From contig JAEVZM010000658.1 in assembly GCA_023392225.1 (NCBI GenBank), positions 1 through 7,329 on the forward strand: a DNA stretch of 7,329 nucleotides, in the 5' to 3' direction. The position numbers and the translations under genes were made by a program. The first letter of the stretch is position 1, and every line of letters begins with the position of its first letter. Shown piece by piece: positions 1-5,991 of the stretch. This DNA comes from Pseudomonadota bacterium (GTDB lineage Bacteria; Pseudomonadota; Alphaproteobacteria; Rhizobiales; Kaistiaceae). Below the pieces are notes generated by a model. It had not been told where the DNA came from, did no database searches, and saw only the letters and a list, made by a program, of their open reading frames with translations.

Positions 1-72
1 CTTCGCAGCAGCCTCGGGCTGCCTTGCGCCGTCCCTATCACGGGGCGGCAAACGACTGAAAGGACGAAGCTC
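1..72 (+). promoter_or_regulatory. Gap upstream of rpoA with two hairpins and the rpoA ribosome binding site
   Basis: No coding sequence is seen here; in related genomes this would be the rpsK-rpoA gap, but rpsK itself lies outside the window. Two inverted repeats are visible. The first is GCAGCC-TCG-GGCTGC at 8-22, a perfect 6-bp stem. The second pairs 28-35 with 42-49, an 8-bp stem with one G-U pair and a 6-base loop. Neither is followed by a T-run, so they do not look like intrinsic terminators; they could be RNA processing or attenuation structures, or chance in GC-rich DNA. AGGA at 61-64 sits 8 bases before the GTG at 73 and serves as the Shine-Dalgarno. No promoter is evident, which fits read-through from upstream ribosomal genes. 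Confidence 0.45.
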
Positions 73-1101
73 GTGATCCAAAAGAACTGGCAAGAGCTGA
101 TCAAACCGAACAAGCTCGAGATCTCGACCGGCTCCGGTTCCGGTCAGGCCTCCAAGCGTTTCGCCACGATCGTCGCCGAGCCGCTTGAGCGTGGCTTCGG
201 GCTGACGCTCGGCAATGCGCTGCGTCGCGTGCTGCTTTCCTCGCTCCAGGGCGCTGCCGTCAAGGCGGTCCAGATCGACGGCGTGCTGCCCGAGTTCTCC
301 TCGATCGGCGGTGTTCGGGAAGATGTCACCGACATCATCCTCAACATCAAGGAAATCGCCATCAAGATGCAGGGCGATGGGCCGAAGCGCATGGTCGTGC
401 GCAAGCAGGGGCCCGGCGTCGTCACGGCCGGCGACATCCAGACCGTCTCCGACATCGAGATCCTCAACCCCGACCACGTGCTCTGCACGCTCGACGAGGG
501 CACCGAGATCCGCATGGAGTTCACGGTCGACACCGGCAAGGGCTACGTGCCGGCCGACCGCAACCGGCCCGAGGACGCGCCGATCGGTCTGATCCCGGTC
601 GACAGTCTCTATTCCCCAGTCAAGAAGGTGTCCTACCGGGTCGAGAACACCCGTGAGGGCCAGGTCCTCGACTACGACAAGCTGACGCTGACCGTCGAGA
701 CCGACGGCTCGGTCCGGGCCGACGATGCGGTGGCCTATGCCGCGCGCATCCTCCAGGACCAGCTCTCGATCTTCGTCAACTTCGAGGAGCCGCAGAAGGA
801 AACCACCGAGGTCTCGATCCCGGAGCTCGCCTTCAACCCGGCGCTGCTCAAGAAGGTCGACGAGCTGGAGCTCTCGGTCCGCTCGGCCAACTGCCTGAAG
901 AACGACAACATCGTCTATATCGGCGACCTGATCCAGAAGACCGAGGCGGAGATGCTCCGCACGCCGAACTTCGGGCGGAAGTCGCTCAACGAGATCAAAG
1001 AGGTGCTGGCCCAGATGGGCCTGCATCTCGGCATGGAAGTCTCCAACTGGCCGCCGGAGAACATCGACGAGCTGGCCAAGCGCTACGAAGACCACTATTG
1101 A
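73..1101 (+). CDS. rpoA: DNA-directed RNA polymerase subunit alpha
   Basis: RpoA dimerises to seed assembly of core RNA polymerase in the cytoplasm; its C-terminal domain contacts UP elements and activators. The 342-residue product has the dimerisation domain at about 29-240, with the hallmark ERGFGLTLGNALRRVLLSS near 39-57. A linker follows, and then the C-terminal helix-hairpin-helix domain at about 262-321. In that domain VRSANCLK (269-276) places Arg270 and Asn273 at the positions of E. coli Arg265 and Asn268, which bind DNA. Length is close to other rhizobial alphas (about 336). The small excess appears to be a Ser/Gly-rich stretch at residues 19-28. The start is GTG at 73, chosen because MIQKNWQELIKPNK is the family N-terminus and AGGA precedes it by 8 bases. 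rplQ follows 54 bases downstream, and the two are almost certainly co-transcribed. Confidence 0.99.
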   Translation: MIQKNWQELIKPNKLEISTGSGSGQASKRFATIVAEPLERGFGLTLGNALRRVLLSSLQGAAVKAVQIDGVLPEFSSIGGVREDVTDIILNIKEIAIKMQGDGPKRMVVRKQGPGVVTAGDIQTVSDIEILNPDHVLCTLDEGTEIRMEFTVDTGKGYVPADRNRPEDAPIGLIPVDSLYSPVKKVSYRVENTREGQVLDYDKLTLTVETDGSVRADDAVAYAARILQDQLSIFVNFEEPQKETTEVSIPELAFNPALLKKVDELELSVRSANCLKNDNIVYIGDLIQKTEAEMLRTPNFGRKSLNEIKEVLAQMGLHLGMEVSNWPPENIDELAKRYEDHY

Positions 1102-1155
1102 CCTTTGGGAACGGACGCCCAGGCCCCCGCGCCGGCGTGAGTATTGGAGAGGGCC

Positions 1156-1578
1156 ATGCGCCACCGTAATTCTGGCCGGAAGCTGAACCGGTCGTCGAGC
1201 CACCGCAAGGCGATGTTCGCCAACCTCGCGGGCTCGCTCATCGTGCACGAGCAGGTGGTCACCACGCTGCCCAAGGCGAAGGACCTGCGTCCGATCGTCG
1301 AGAAGCTGGTGACGCTCGCCAAGCGCGGCGACCTTCACGCCCGCCGCCAGGCGGTGGCCGAGCTCCGCTCGGTGCCCGTGGTCAAGAAGCTCTTCGAGAC
1401 CATCGGTCCGCGCTACAAGGACCGCCAGGGCGGCTACACCCGGGTCCTGAAGGCCGGCTTCCGCTACGGTGACAGCGCGCCGATCGCCGTGATCGAGTTC
1501 GTCGATCGCGACGTCGACGCCAAGGGCGCTCCGGACCACGCGCGCCTCGCCGAGGCTGAGGCGACGGCCGCCGCCTGA
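1156..1578 (+). CDS. rplQ: 50S ribosomal protein L17 (bL17)
   Basis: L17 is a structural protein of the large ribosomal subunit near the exit-tunnel side. The 140-residue product starts MRHRNSGRKLNR and continues SSHRKAMFANLAGSL, the conserved L17 N-terminus. The GGYTRVLKAGFRYGDSAPIA region at about 92-111 is the C-terminal family signature. A short Ala/Glu-rich tail (131-140) is typical of alphaproteobacterial L17. An in-frame TTG at 1144 would add four residues, but ATG 1156 is preferred because the family begins MRHR and GGAG at 1147-1150 is well placed for it. This is the last gene of the ribosomal protein operon; a strong terminator begins 27 bases after the stop. Nothing looks unusual. 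Confidence 0.99.
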   Translation: MRHRNSGRKLNRSSSHRKAMFANLAGSLIVHEQVVTTLPKAKDLRPIVEKLVTLAKRGDLHARRQAVAELRSVPVVKKLFETIGPRYKDRQGGYTRVLKAGFRYGDSAPIAVIEFVDRDVDAKGAPDHARLAEAEATAAA

Positions 1579-1605
1579 CGCTGCAGCGGCGCTTCAGAGA
1601 TACTC

Positions 1606-1631
1606 GAAAGGGCGGCTTCGGCCGCCCTTTC
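1606..1631 (+). terminator. Rho-independent terminator of the rpoA-rplQ operon, probably bidirectional
   Basis: A perfect 11-bp stem (1606-1616 paired with 1621-1631) has a TTCG tetraloop closed by C-G, the extra-stable cUUCGg type. Its core is GGGCGGC-TTCG-GCCGCCC. The stem carries AAA on the left and TTT on the right, so the T-tract is partly inside the stem; after it only CTGCTTTC follows. Because the structure is symmetric it also reads as a hairpin with a short T-run on the minus strand. It lies 86 bases beyond the stop of the convergent cyclase gene, so it may terminate both transcripts. Confidence 0.85.
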
Positions 1632-1717
1632 TGCTTTCGGGAGGGCGTTGCGTCGTGATCTGCGGCGCCGGCGCGTCTTACCGCCGAGGCGGATCGGCCC
1701 TGTCGCGGGCCTCGACG
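1632..1717. other. Convergent intergenic spacer
   Basis: This spacer separates the terminator from the stop codon of the minus-strand cyclase gene. It holds no gene. A weak 5-bp inverted repeat, GGCCC/GGGCC, at 1696-1711 is the only other structure; it lacks a T-run on either side and I do not call it a terminator. Confidence 0.4.
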
Positions 1718-3145
1718 TCAGCCGGGAGCCTCGGGGGGCAGGGGCGGGACGTTGACGGCGATCCGATTCCGCCCACCGGCCTTGGCCCGGTAGAGCGCTT
1801 CATCGGCGGCCACCAGGAGCCGGGCGAGGGGCAGGCTCGCCGCCGGCGGGTGGGTGGCGACGCCGATGCTCACGGTGAACTGGAGCGGGCCACCCTCCAG
1901 CGGAAGCCGGATGGCCTCGATGTTCCGGCGCAGCCTTTCGGCGAGCACGGAGGCTTGGCGCTCGTCGGCATCGGGCAGGACGGCGGCAAACTCCTCGCCG
2001 CCCAGTCGGCCGAGAATGTCGGTCTCGCGAAGCGAGGCGCGGACTGCCGCCGCGAACGCATGAAGCGCACGGTCGCCGGCCGCGTGGCCGTAGGTGTCGT
2101 TGATGCGCTTGAAGTGGTCGAGGTCGAGCATGAGGACGGAGACGGGCCGTCCCGTGGGCTGGCGGTCGCCGACGAGGTCGCTGGCCTGCTCGAGGAAGGC
2201 GCCGCGGGATAGCGCGCCTGTCAGGGCGTCGATGGTCGCGAGGCCCTCGAGGCGGCGGATGAGCTCGCCCCGTGCCGCATTCATGCTGGCGACCGTGAGA
2301 GGGCCGAGGGCGAGCAGCGTGATGCCGAGACGGTCCGACATCGTCAGGGTGTCGATCTTGGCGACGTAAGGCGCGTAATAGCCGAGGGTGAAGCCGATCA
2401 GGTGCCACATGCTGACCAGCATCGTCACGACCGCGGTGGTGAATATGCCCAGCGTGAGGGCCACCCACAGGAGGGCCGGCGAGGGGAAGACGATGGCTCC
2501 CGGGCCACGGGCGAGCAGGCCGACGAGCGTCAGCACGATGACCGCGACGATCGGGGCGGCGTCGCGGGCGAGCACGGACAGGTCGCCCGGACGGCGGTAC
2601 CGCGCCGAGAGCGTCGCGAGCGGTGGCGCAGTGAGAATGACGGGCAGGATGATGATGCCATTCACCAGCTCGGCCGTGAACCAGAAGGCGACGCCCGACA
2701 CCGGGTCGCTTCCGAAGAAGACCGGAGCCGCGCCAAAGCCGACCGCGGCCGCCGCAGCCGCAGCGATCATCAGGATGCCGAGGAGGTAGAGGACCGAGCT
2801 CGGCCGGCGGAGCCGCCTGTCATCCTCGGGCAGGCGGCGGAACAGGGCGAAGCCGGTGGCGACGCCCGCGAGATTGGCGGCGGTGAGCCACGCGGTGAGC
2901 AGGAGATTGCCGCCCGTCATGAGGTCGGCGGCGAGGTACCCGGCCAGCGCAGCAAGCCAGCCGAGCGGCGTCGCAAGCCGCGGACGACGCACGAAGAGGC
3001 CGAGAAGCAGGGCGTTGGCGGGCCAGAAGGTGGCGAGGAATCCGAGCGGTCGCGTCAGGATCCCGAACAGGCTGGCGAACAGCACCGTCGTGAAGACCAC
3101 GAGAACAGCGATGACGGGCGACCACCTACGAATCATGCCGGACAT
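1718..3145 (-). CDS. Membrane diguanylate cyclase, MASE1-like sensor plus GGDEF domain
   Basis: The predicted 475-residue inner-membrane protein joins two GTP into cyclic di-GMP. Residues 9-290 hold about eight to nine hydrophobic segments. The FWPANALLLGLF stretch at 40-51 and the ELVNGIIILPVIL stretch at 159-171 resemble MASE1 sensor domains; that assignment is by resemblance and less certain than the cyclase. The cytoplasmic GGDEF domain spans about 299-465. It has DALTGALSR (306-314), LDLDHFKRIND with Asp341, the active-site motif GGEEF (382-386), SIGVA (426-430) and a closing ALYRAKAGGRNR. RETD at 373-376, five residues before GGEEF, is an intact inhibitory I-site, so product feedback inhibition is expected. 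No EAL or HD-GYP domain is present. The start is uncertain: ATG 3145 and ATG 3136 both lack a clear Shine-Dalgarno. A longer open frame to 3433 is rejected because it overlaps the transglycosylase gene and reads as Arg-rich noise. The signal sensed is unknown. Confidence 0.93.
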   Translation of the reverse strand: MSGMIRRWSPVIAVLVVFTTVLFASLFGILTRPLGFLATFWPANALLLGLFVRRPRLATPLGWLAALAGYLAADLMTGGNLLLTAWLTAANLAGVATGFALFRRLPEDDRRLRRPSSVLYLLGILMIAAAAAAAVGFGAAPVFFGSDPVSGVAFWFTAELVNGIIILPVILTAPPLATLSARYRRPGDLSVLARDAAPIVAVIVLTLVGLLARGPGAIVFPSPALLWVALTLGIFTTAVVTMLVSMWHLIGFTLGYYAPYVAKIDTLTMSDRLGITLLALGPLTVASMNAARGELIRRLEGLATIDALTGALSRGAFLEQASDLVGDRQPTGRPVSVLMLDLDHFKRINDTYGHAAGDRALHAFAAAVRASLRETDILGRLGGEEFAAVLPDADERQASVLAERLRRNIEAIRLPLEGGPLQFTVSIGVATHPPAASLPLARLLVAADEALYRAKAGGRNRIAVNVPPLPPEAPG

Positions 3146-3234
3146 TCGCCCAGGTCGGCAGGCCACGCAACTCTGGCGGGAACGAAGCTGCCGCCGCCTC
3201 GGCCCGTGGAGAATCGCCTCCCGGCCGGGAAGGC
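3146..3234 (-). other. Short gap between transglycosylase and cyclase genes
   Basis: These 89 bases separate two same-strand genes. Just after the transglycosylase stop is a perfect 12-base palindrome, TCCCGGCCGGGA at 3219-3230. As RNA it could form only a 4-bp stem with a GGCC loop and has no T-run, so I do not call a terminator. No clear promoter or Shine-Dalgarno for the cyclase is visible, and co-transcription of the two genes is possible. Confidence 0.4.
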
Positions 3235-4497
3235 TCAGTGGATCGATTTCACCATGGCCGCGTCGGGCATGCAGGTCACGCGGGCGCCGTTCTTCTCCTG
3301 CCACTGGCCGACGGCGACGCGCGTCTTGAAGCCGACCAGCCCGTCGGCGCCACCGACGTCGTGCCCGGCGGTCTCGAACTGGCGCTGCATGCGCGCGACA
3401 TCGGCGCGAGAGAAGCCGCCGATCTTGTCCCATCCGGCGGAAAACGAGCGGTTGTTGGCGAAGCGGTCGGCGAGGTGGCCGACATAGAGCGCGTAGAGAT
3501 CGGAATAGTTGTACTGCTTGATGACGTAGAAATTGCCGCTGACGATGAAGGCCGGACCCTGGCGGCCGGCAGGCATCAGCAGGAAGGCCTCCCGGTTCTG
3601 CTGGTAGCGCGGCAGGTCGCGGCCATCGGCCTGGCGGACGCCGGCGGCCTGCCAGTCGGCCATGCCGCGGCCCTGCTCGGGTCCTTCGAGATGGCAGGCG
3701 ACGGTATCGGGGACGCTTGCCTCGATGCCCCAGCCCCGCTCGGGGTCCCAGCCTTCGTTGCGCAGGAAGTTGGCGATCGAGGCGAGGACATCGGGTGGCG
3801 ATCCCCAGATGTCGCGCCGGCCGTCACCGTCACCATCGACGGCGTATTTGAGGTAGTAGGACGGCAGGAACTGCGGCTGCCCGAGGGCGCCGGCCCAGGA
3901 GCTCTTCATCTGCGCGAGCGAAGCCTCGCCCGACTGGAGAATCTGCAGCGCGGCGATCAGCTCGGGCTGGAAGAACTCCTTTCGCCGGCTCATGAAAGCC
4001 TGCGTCGCCAGCGTCCGGATGGCGGGATAGGGAATCGCGGCGCGGCCGAAGCTCGACTCGCGCGCCCAGATCGCCAGCAGGATGCCTCGGGGAACGCCGT
4101 AGCGCGTCTCGATGGCGTCGAGCTGTCGGCTGTACTTCGCCATGAGCTGGCGGCCGGTCGCGACCTGCGCATCGAGATTCTTCTGGTCGAAATAGGCGCC
4201 GGGACTGCGGAACTCGGCCTGGACCTCCTTGGTGTGCGGGGGTGGCGGCGCGCCGGGCGGCGCCAGCTCGGGCAGATCCCAGTTGAGGGTGACACCCTTG
4301 AAGGCGGCGTTGAATGTCTGCCTCGAGACGCCGGCGGCCTGGGCTTCGGGCCAGATGGTGTCGGTGAGCCAGGCCTGGAAGGCGCGCTCGGTCGCTTTTC
4401 GGTCGACCTCGGCGCTCGCCGGGAGCGCCAGGACAAGGGCACCGACCAGCAGCCCGAGCAAGCGAAGCACGCCCGTTCCAAAGCTTGAACGCGTCAC
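3235..4497 (-). CDS. Periplasmic lytic murein transglycosylase, MltB/GH103 family, with peptidoglycan-binding domain
   Basis: The enzyme cleaves the MurNAc-GlcNAc bond of peptidoglycan with 1,6-anhydro ring formation, and acts in the periplasm. The 420-residue precursor has a Sec signal peptide (hydrophobic 11-26, likely cut after ASA at 27-29). No lipobox cysteine is seen, so it is probably soluble, unlike E. coli MltB. The catalytic domain spans about 30-350. Family marks are WARESSFG with candidate catalytic Glu147, GALGQPQFLPSYY (203-215), and DGDGDGRRDIW (221-231), the EF-hand-like calcium loop known in Slt35. ASIANFLRNEGW (239-250) and QYNYSDLYAL (328-337) also fit. A PG_binding_1-type domain occupies about 361-403. 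The GTG start at 4497 is chosen because AAGGAGG lies 9 bases upstream and gives a compact signal peptide. An in-frame ATG at 4518 has a poorer site, and its first codons would contain that Shine-Dalgarno. The paralogue name is left open. Confidence 0.95.
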   Translation of the reverse strand: MTRSSFGTGVLRLLGLLVGALVLALPASAEVDRKATERAFQAWLTDTIWPEAQAAGVSRQTFNAAFKGVTLNWDLPELAPPGAPPPPHTKEVQAEFRSPGAYFDQKNLDAQVATGRQLMAKYSRQLDAIETRYGVPRGILLAIWARESSFGRAAIPYPAIRTLATQAFMSRRKEFFQPELIAALQILQSGEASLAQMKSSWAGALGQPQFLPSYYLKYAVDGDGDGRRDIWGSPPDVLASIANFLRNEGWDPERGWGIEASVPDTVACHLEGPEQGRGMADWQAAGVRQADGRDLPRYQQNREAFLLMPAGRQGPAFIVSGNFYVIKQYNYSDLYALYVGHLADRFANNRSFSAGWDKIGGFSRADVARMQRQFETAGHDVGGADGLVGFKTRVAVGQWQEKNGARVTCMPDAAMVKSIH

Positions 4498-5115
4498 TAC
4501 CCTGACCCTCCTTCCCATCTTCTTATCCAGTATTCGCCAGGCTCGCCGACGAGCTTGGCCAATATGCGGCACGGACCGAAGCAGCCGGTGTCCTGGAGCC
4601 GGCGGCCAGAAGAGCTCCTCCATCATCGGCCGCCGAGCCGGTGTTGCGACTCAGACACAGTGTGATGAGAAGTTAACGCGGCGCATTCAGAACGAAACGG
4701 GATGCCGCCGTTCAGCCATAAAGTGACGGGTAGGGTGACGACAACTCAGGTCGCCTGCCGAGGGGGGCAATGCACCTGACGCAAGATGGCTGTGGCGCCC
4801 CGCTTCCGGGGATGGCGGAGTTTTGTGTCGGTGTGCGGGGCCTTACGCGGAAGGCGTCGGCGAAGGATAGCCATGGAAGCGTGCGTCGTCGACAGGCATC
4901 GGATCCTCAGCCAGCAGGCGGTGGAGCGGCTGCAACGGGTCGGCGTTGGACGTCCGGCGTCGATCCCCGGCTACGCGGGCGGCGCCTCGTCGAAAGAACC
5001 GTCATCCAGCCGGGTCGGCTGCAGAAGCGGCGCAATTCGCGATTATGGACGAGCGTGGAACCGGCGTCGAGCGACGCCATCGTGCGCCCCGACGGGGCAG
5101 TGGAAGTGGTTGGTT
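4498..5115. promoter_or_regulatory. Divergent control region between the transglycosylase and exoR-like genes
   Basis: About 620 bases hold no gene I can support, and both flanking promoters should lie here. I could not place a convincing -35/-10 pair on either strand. Visible structure: ACACAGTGT, a 9-base palindrome at 4655-4663; AACGG-N7-CCGTT at 4696-4712, overlapped by two direct TTCAG copies at 4686-4690 and 4711-4715; and a CCCCG-CTTC-CGGGG hairpin at 4798-4811. Open frames across 4770-5129 and 4786-5115 have weak third-position GC bias and Arg/Cys/Trp-rich products unlike the flanking genes, so I read them as noncoding or leader. The region nearer exoR (4770-5115) may be an untranslated leader. 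GGAAG at 5102-5106, 9 bases before ATG 5116, is the likely exoR ribosome binding site. Confidence 0.5.
4507..4513 (-). promoter_or_regulatory. Strong Shine-Dalgarno that decides the transglycosylase start
   Basis: On the minus strand this reads AAGGAGG, a near-perfect match to the anti-Shine-Dalgarno, with 9 bases between it and the GTG at 4497. It favours GTG over the in-frame ATG at 4518, which would place this motif inside the coding region. Confidence 0.75.
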
Positions 5116-5922
5116 ATGCGGACTGGTGACGTGCTCCGTGGGCTCCTGGCAACCGCACTGGTCTTTGGCCTCGCGGGCGAGGTCTCGGCGTTCGACGCGA
5201 AGTCTCTGGGCGCGGATACCGCTCCCGTCGACGCGCTGAAGTATGGCCTCAACTCGTACAAGAGCGGTGACAAGGAAACCGCCGCCGAGGCGCTCGGCTT
5301 CGCGGCGGACAAGGGTAACCCGATCGCGCAGTGGAAGCTCGGGCGCATGTACGCCGAGGGCGACGGGATCGCGCGCGACGACTACAAGGCGTTCGAGCTG
5401 TTCAGCGAGATGGCCGACGCCCATGCCGAAGATGGCCCGAGCCAACCGAACTCGCGATTCGTCTCCAACGCCTTCGTGGCGCTGGGCGGCTACTACAAGG
5501 ATGGTATCCCCAACACCGACGTGAAGCAGGATCCGGCGCGGGCGCGCCAGATCTATGCCTATGCGGCTTCCTATTTCGGTGATCCCGAAGCCCAGGTCAG
5601 CCTCGCCCGGATGTACTACAACGGCGAGGGGGGCGAGCGCGATCCGCTGCAGGCGGCTCGTTGGGCGAAGCTCGCCGCCGACAAGGGCAATGTCGGCGGC
5701 CAGGCGCTGCTCGGCCATCTCCTCTTCGAGGGCGACGGCGTTCCCCGCCAGTCCGTGCTCGGCCTCATGTACCTGACGATCGCGCGGGAGCGCGCCAAGT
5801 CGTCCGACGCCTGGGTGTTCGACATGCAGGAGCGGGCGCTGTCGATTGCCACAGAGAACGAGCGGCGCACCGCGATGGCACTCGCCGACGACTGGCTCGA
5901 GGCCAACAAGAAGAAGAAATAG
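5116..5922 (+). CDS. exoR: ExoR-like periplasmic Sel1-repeat regulator
   Basis: In Sinorhizobium, ExoR is a periplasmic protein that holds the ChvG/ExoS sensor kinase inactive. Its proteolysis releases the ExoS-ChvI pathway, which raises exopolysaccharide synthesis and lowers motility. The product here has 268 residues, the same length as I recall for S. meliloti ExoR. A signal peptide spans 1-25 (cut VSA|FD); the family also begins its mature form with Phe-Asp. Sel1/TPR-like helical repeats run from about 37 to 226. The clearest are NPIAQWKLGRMYAEGDGIAR (68-87), DPEAQVSLARMYYNGEGG (156-173) and GQALLGHLLFEGDGVPR (195-211). Between them VALGGYYKDGIPN (121-133) and YAYAASYFGD (147-156) also look ExoR-like. 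The tail is Lys-rich. ATG 5116 is chosen because it yields the signal peptide; the open frame reaches back to 4786 but that part reads as noncoding. No chvG/chvI genes lie in the window, so the regulatory role is inferred; a generic Sel1 protein is the alternative. Confidence 0.82.
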   Translation: MRTGDVLRGLLATALVFGLAGEVSAFDAKSLGADTAPVDALKYGLNSYKSGDKETAAEALGFAADKGNPIAQWKLGRMYAEGDGIARDDYKAFELFSEMADAHAEDGPSQPNSRFVSNAFVALGGYYKDGIPNTDVKQDPARARQIYAYAASYFGDPEAQVSLARMYYNGEGGERDPLQAARWAKLAADKGNVGGQALLGHLLFEGDGVPRQSVLGLMYLTIARERAKSSDAWVFDMQERALSIATENERRTAMALADDWLEANKKKK

Positions 5923-5991
5923 GGTTTCGTCGCCGGTCTCGCTCCCCTATCGTCCCGGTTGCAGGGCGATCGAACAGGGGGAGAGACAAGC
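5923..5991 (+). other. Gap between the exoR-like and RTX genes with an imperfect hairpin
   Basis: This gap has 69 bases. ATCG-T-CCC (5949-5956) can pair with GGG-CGAT (5964-5970) as a 7-bp stem with one bulged T and a 7-base loop. No T-run follows, so it is not a typical terminator. GGGAG at 5979-5983, 8 bases before ATG 5992, is a good Shine-Dalgarno for the RTX gene. No clear promoter is seen; read-through from exoR is possible. Confidence 0.45.

Noticed and set aside
221..1578. Additional open frames overlapping rpoA and rplQ on both strands
   Set aside because: They lie fully over conserved housekeeping genes and show no recognisable features.
3146..3433. N-terminal extension of the cyclase frame
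   Set aside because: It overlaps the transglycosylase coding region and is Arg-rich, unlike a membrane-protein N-terminus; the hydrophobic part starts just after 3136.
2402..3487. A 361-codon plus-strand frame over the cyclase and gap
   Set aside because: The product is low-complexity Arg/Glu/Gly-rich, as expected from the reverse of a GC-rich membrane-protein gene, and lies opposite a clear GGDEF gene.
3238..4488. A 416-codon open frame on the plus strand over the transglycosylase
   Set aside because: It is antisense to a gene with full catalytic motifs and signal peptide; high GC explains the missing stops, and no family is recognisable in it.
4507..4518. Heat-shock-like promoter CTTGAA...CCCAT on the plus strand near 4483-4518
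   Set aside because: The spacing between the elements is too long, and the CTTGAA lies inside the transglycosylase coding sequence.
4786..5115. N-terminal extension of the exoR-like frame
   Set aside because: It would bury the signal peptide at residues 110-135, and its residues look like translated noncoding DNA.
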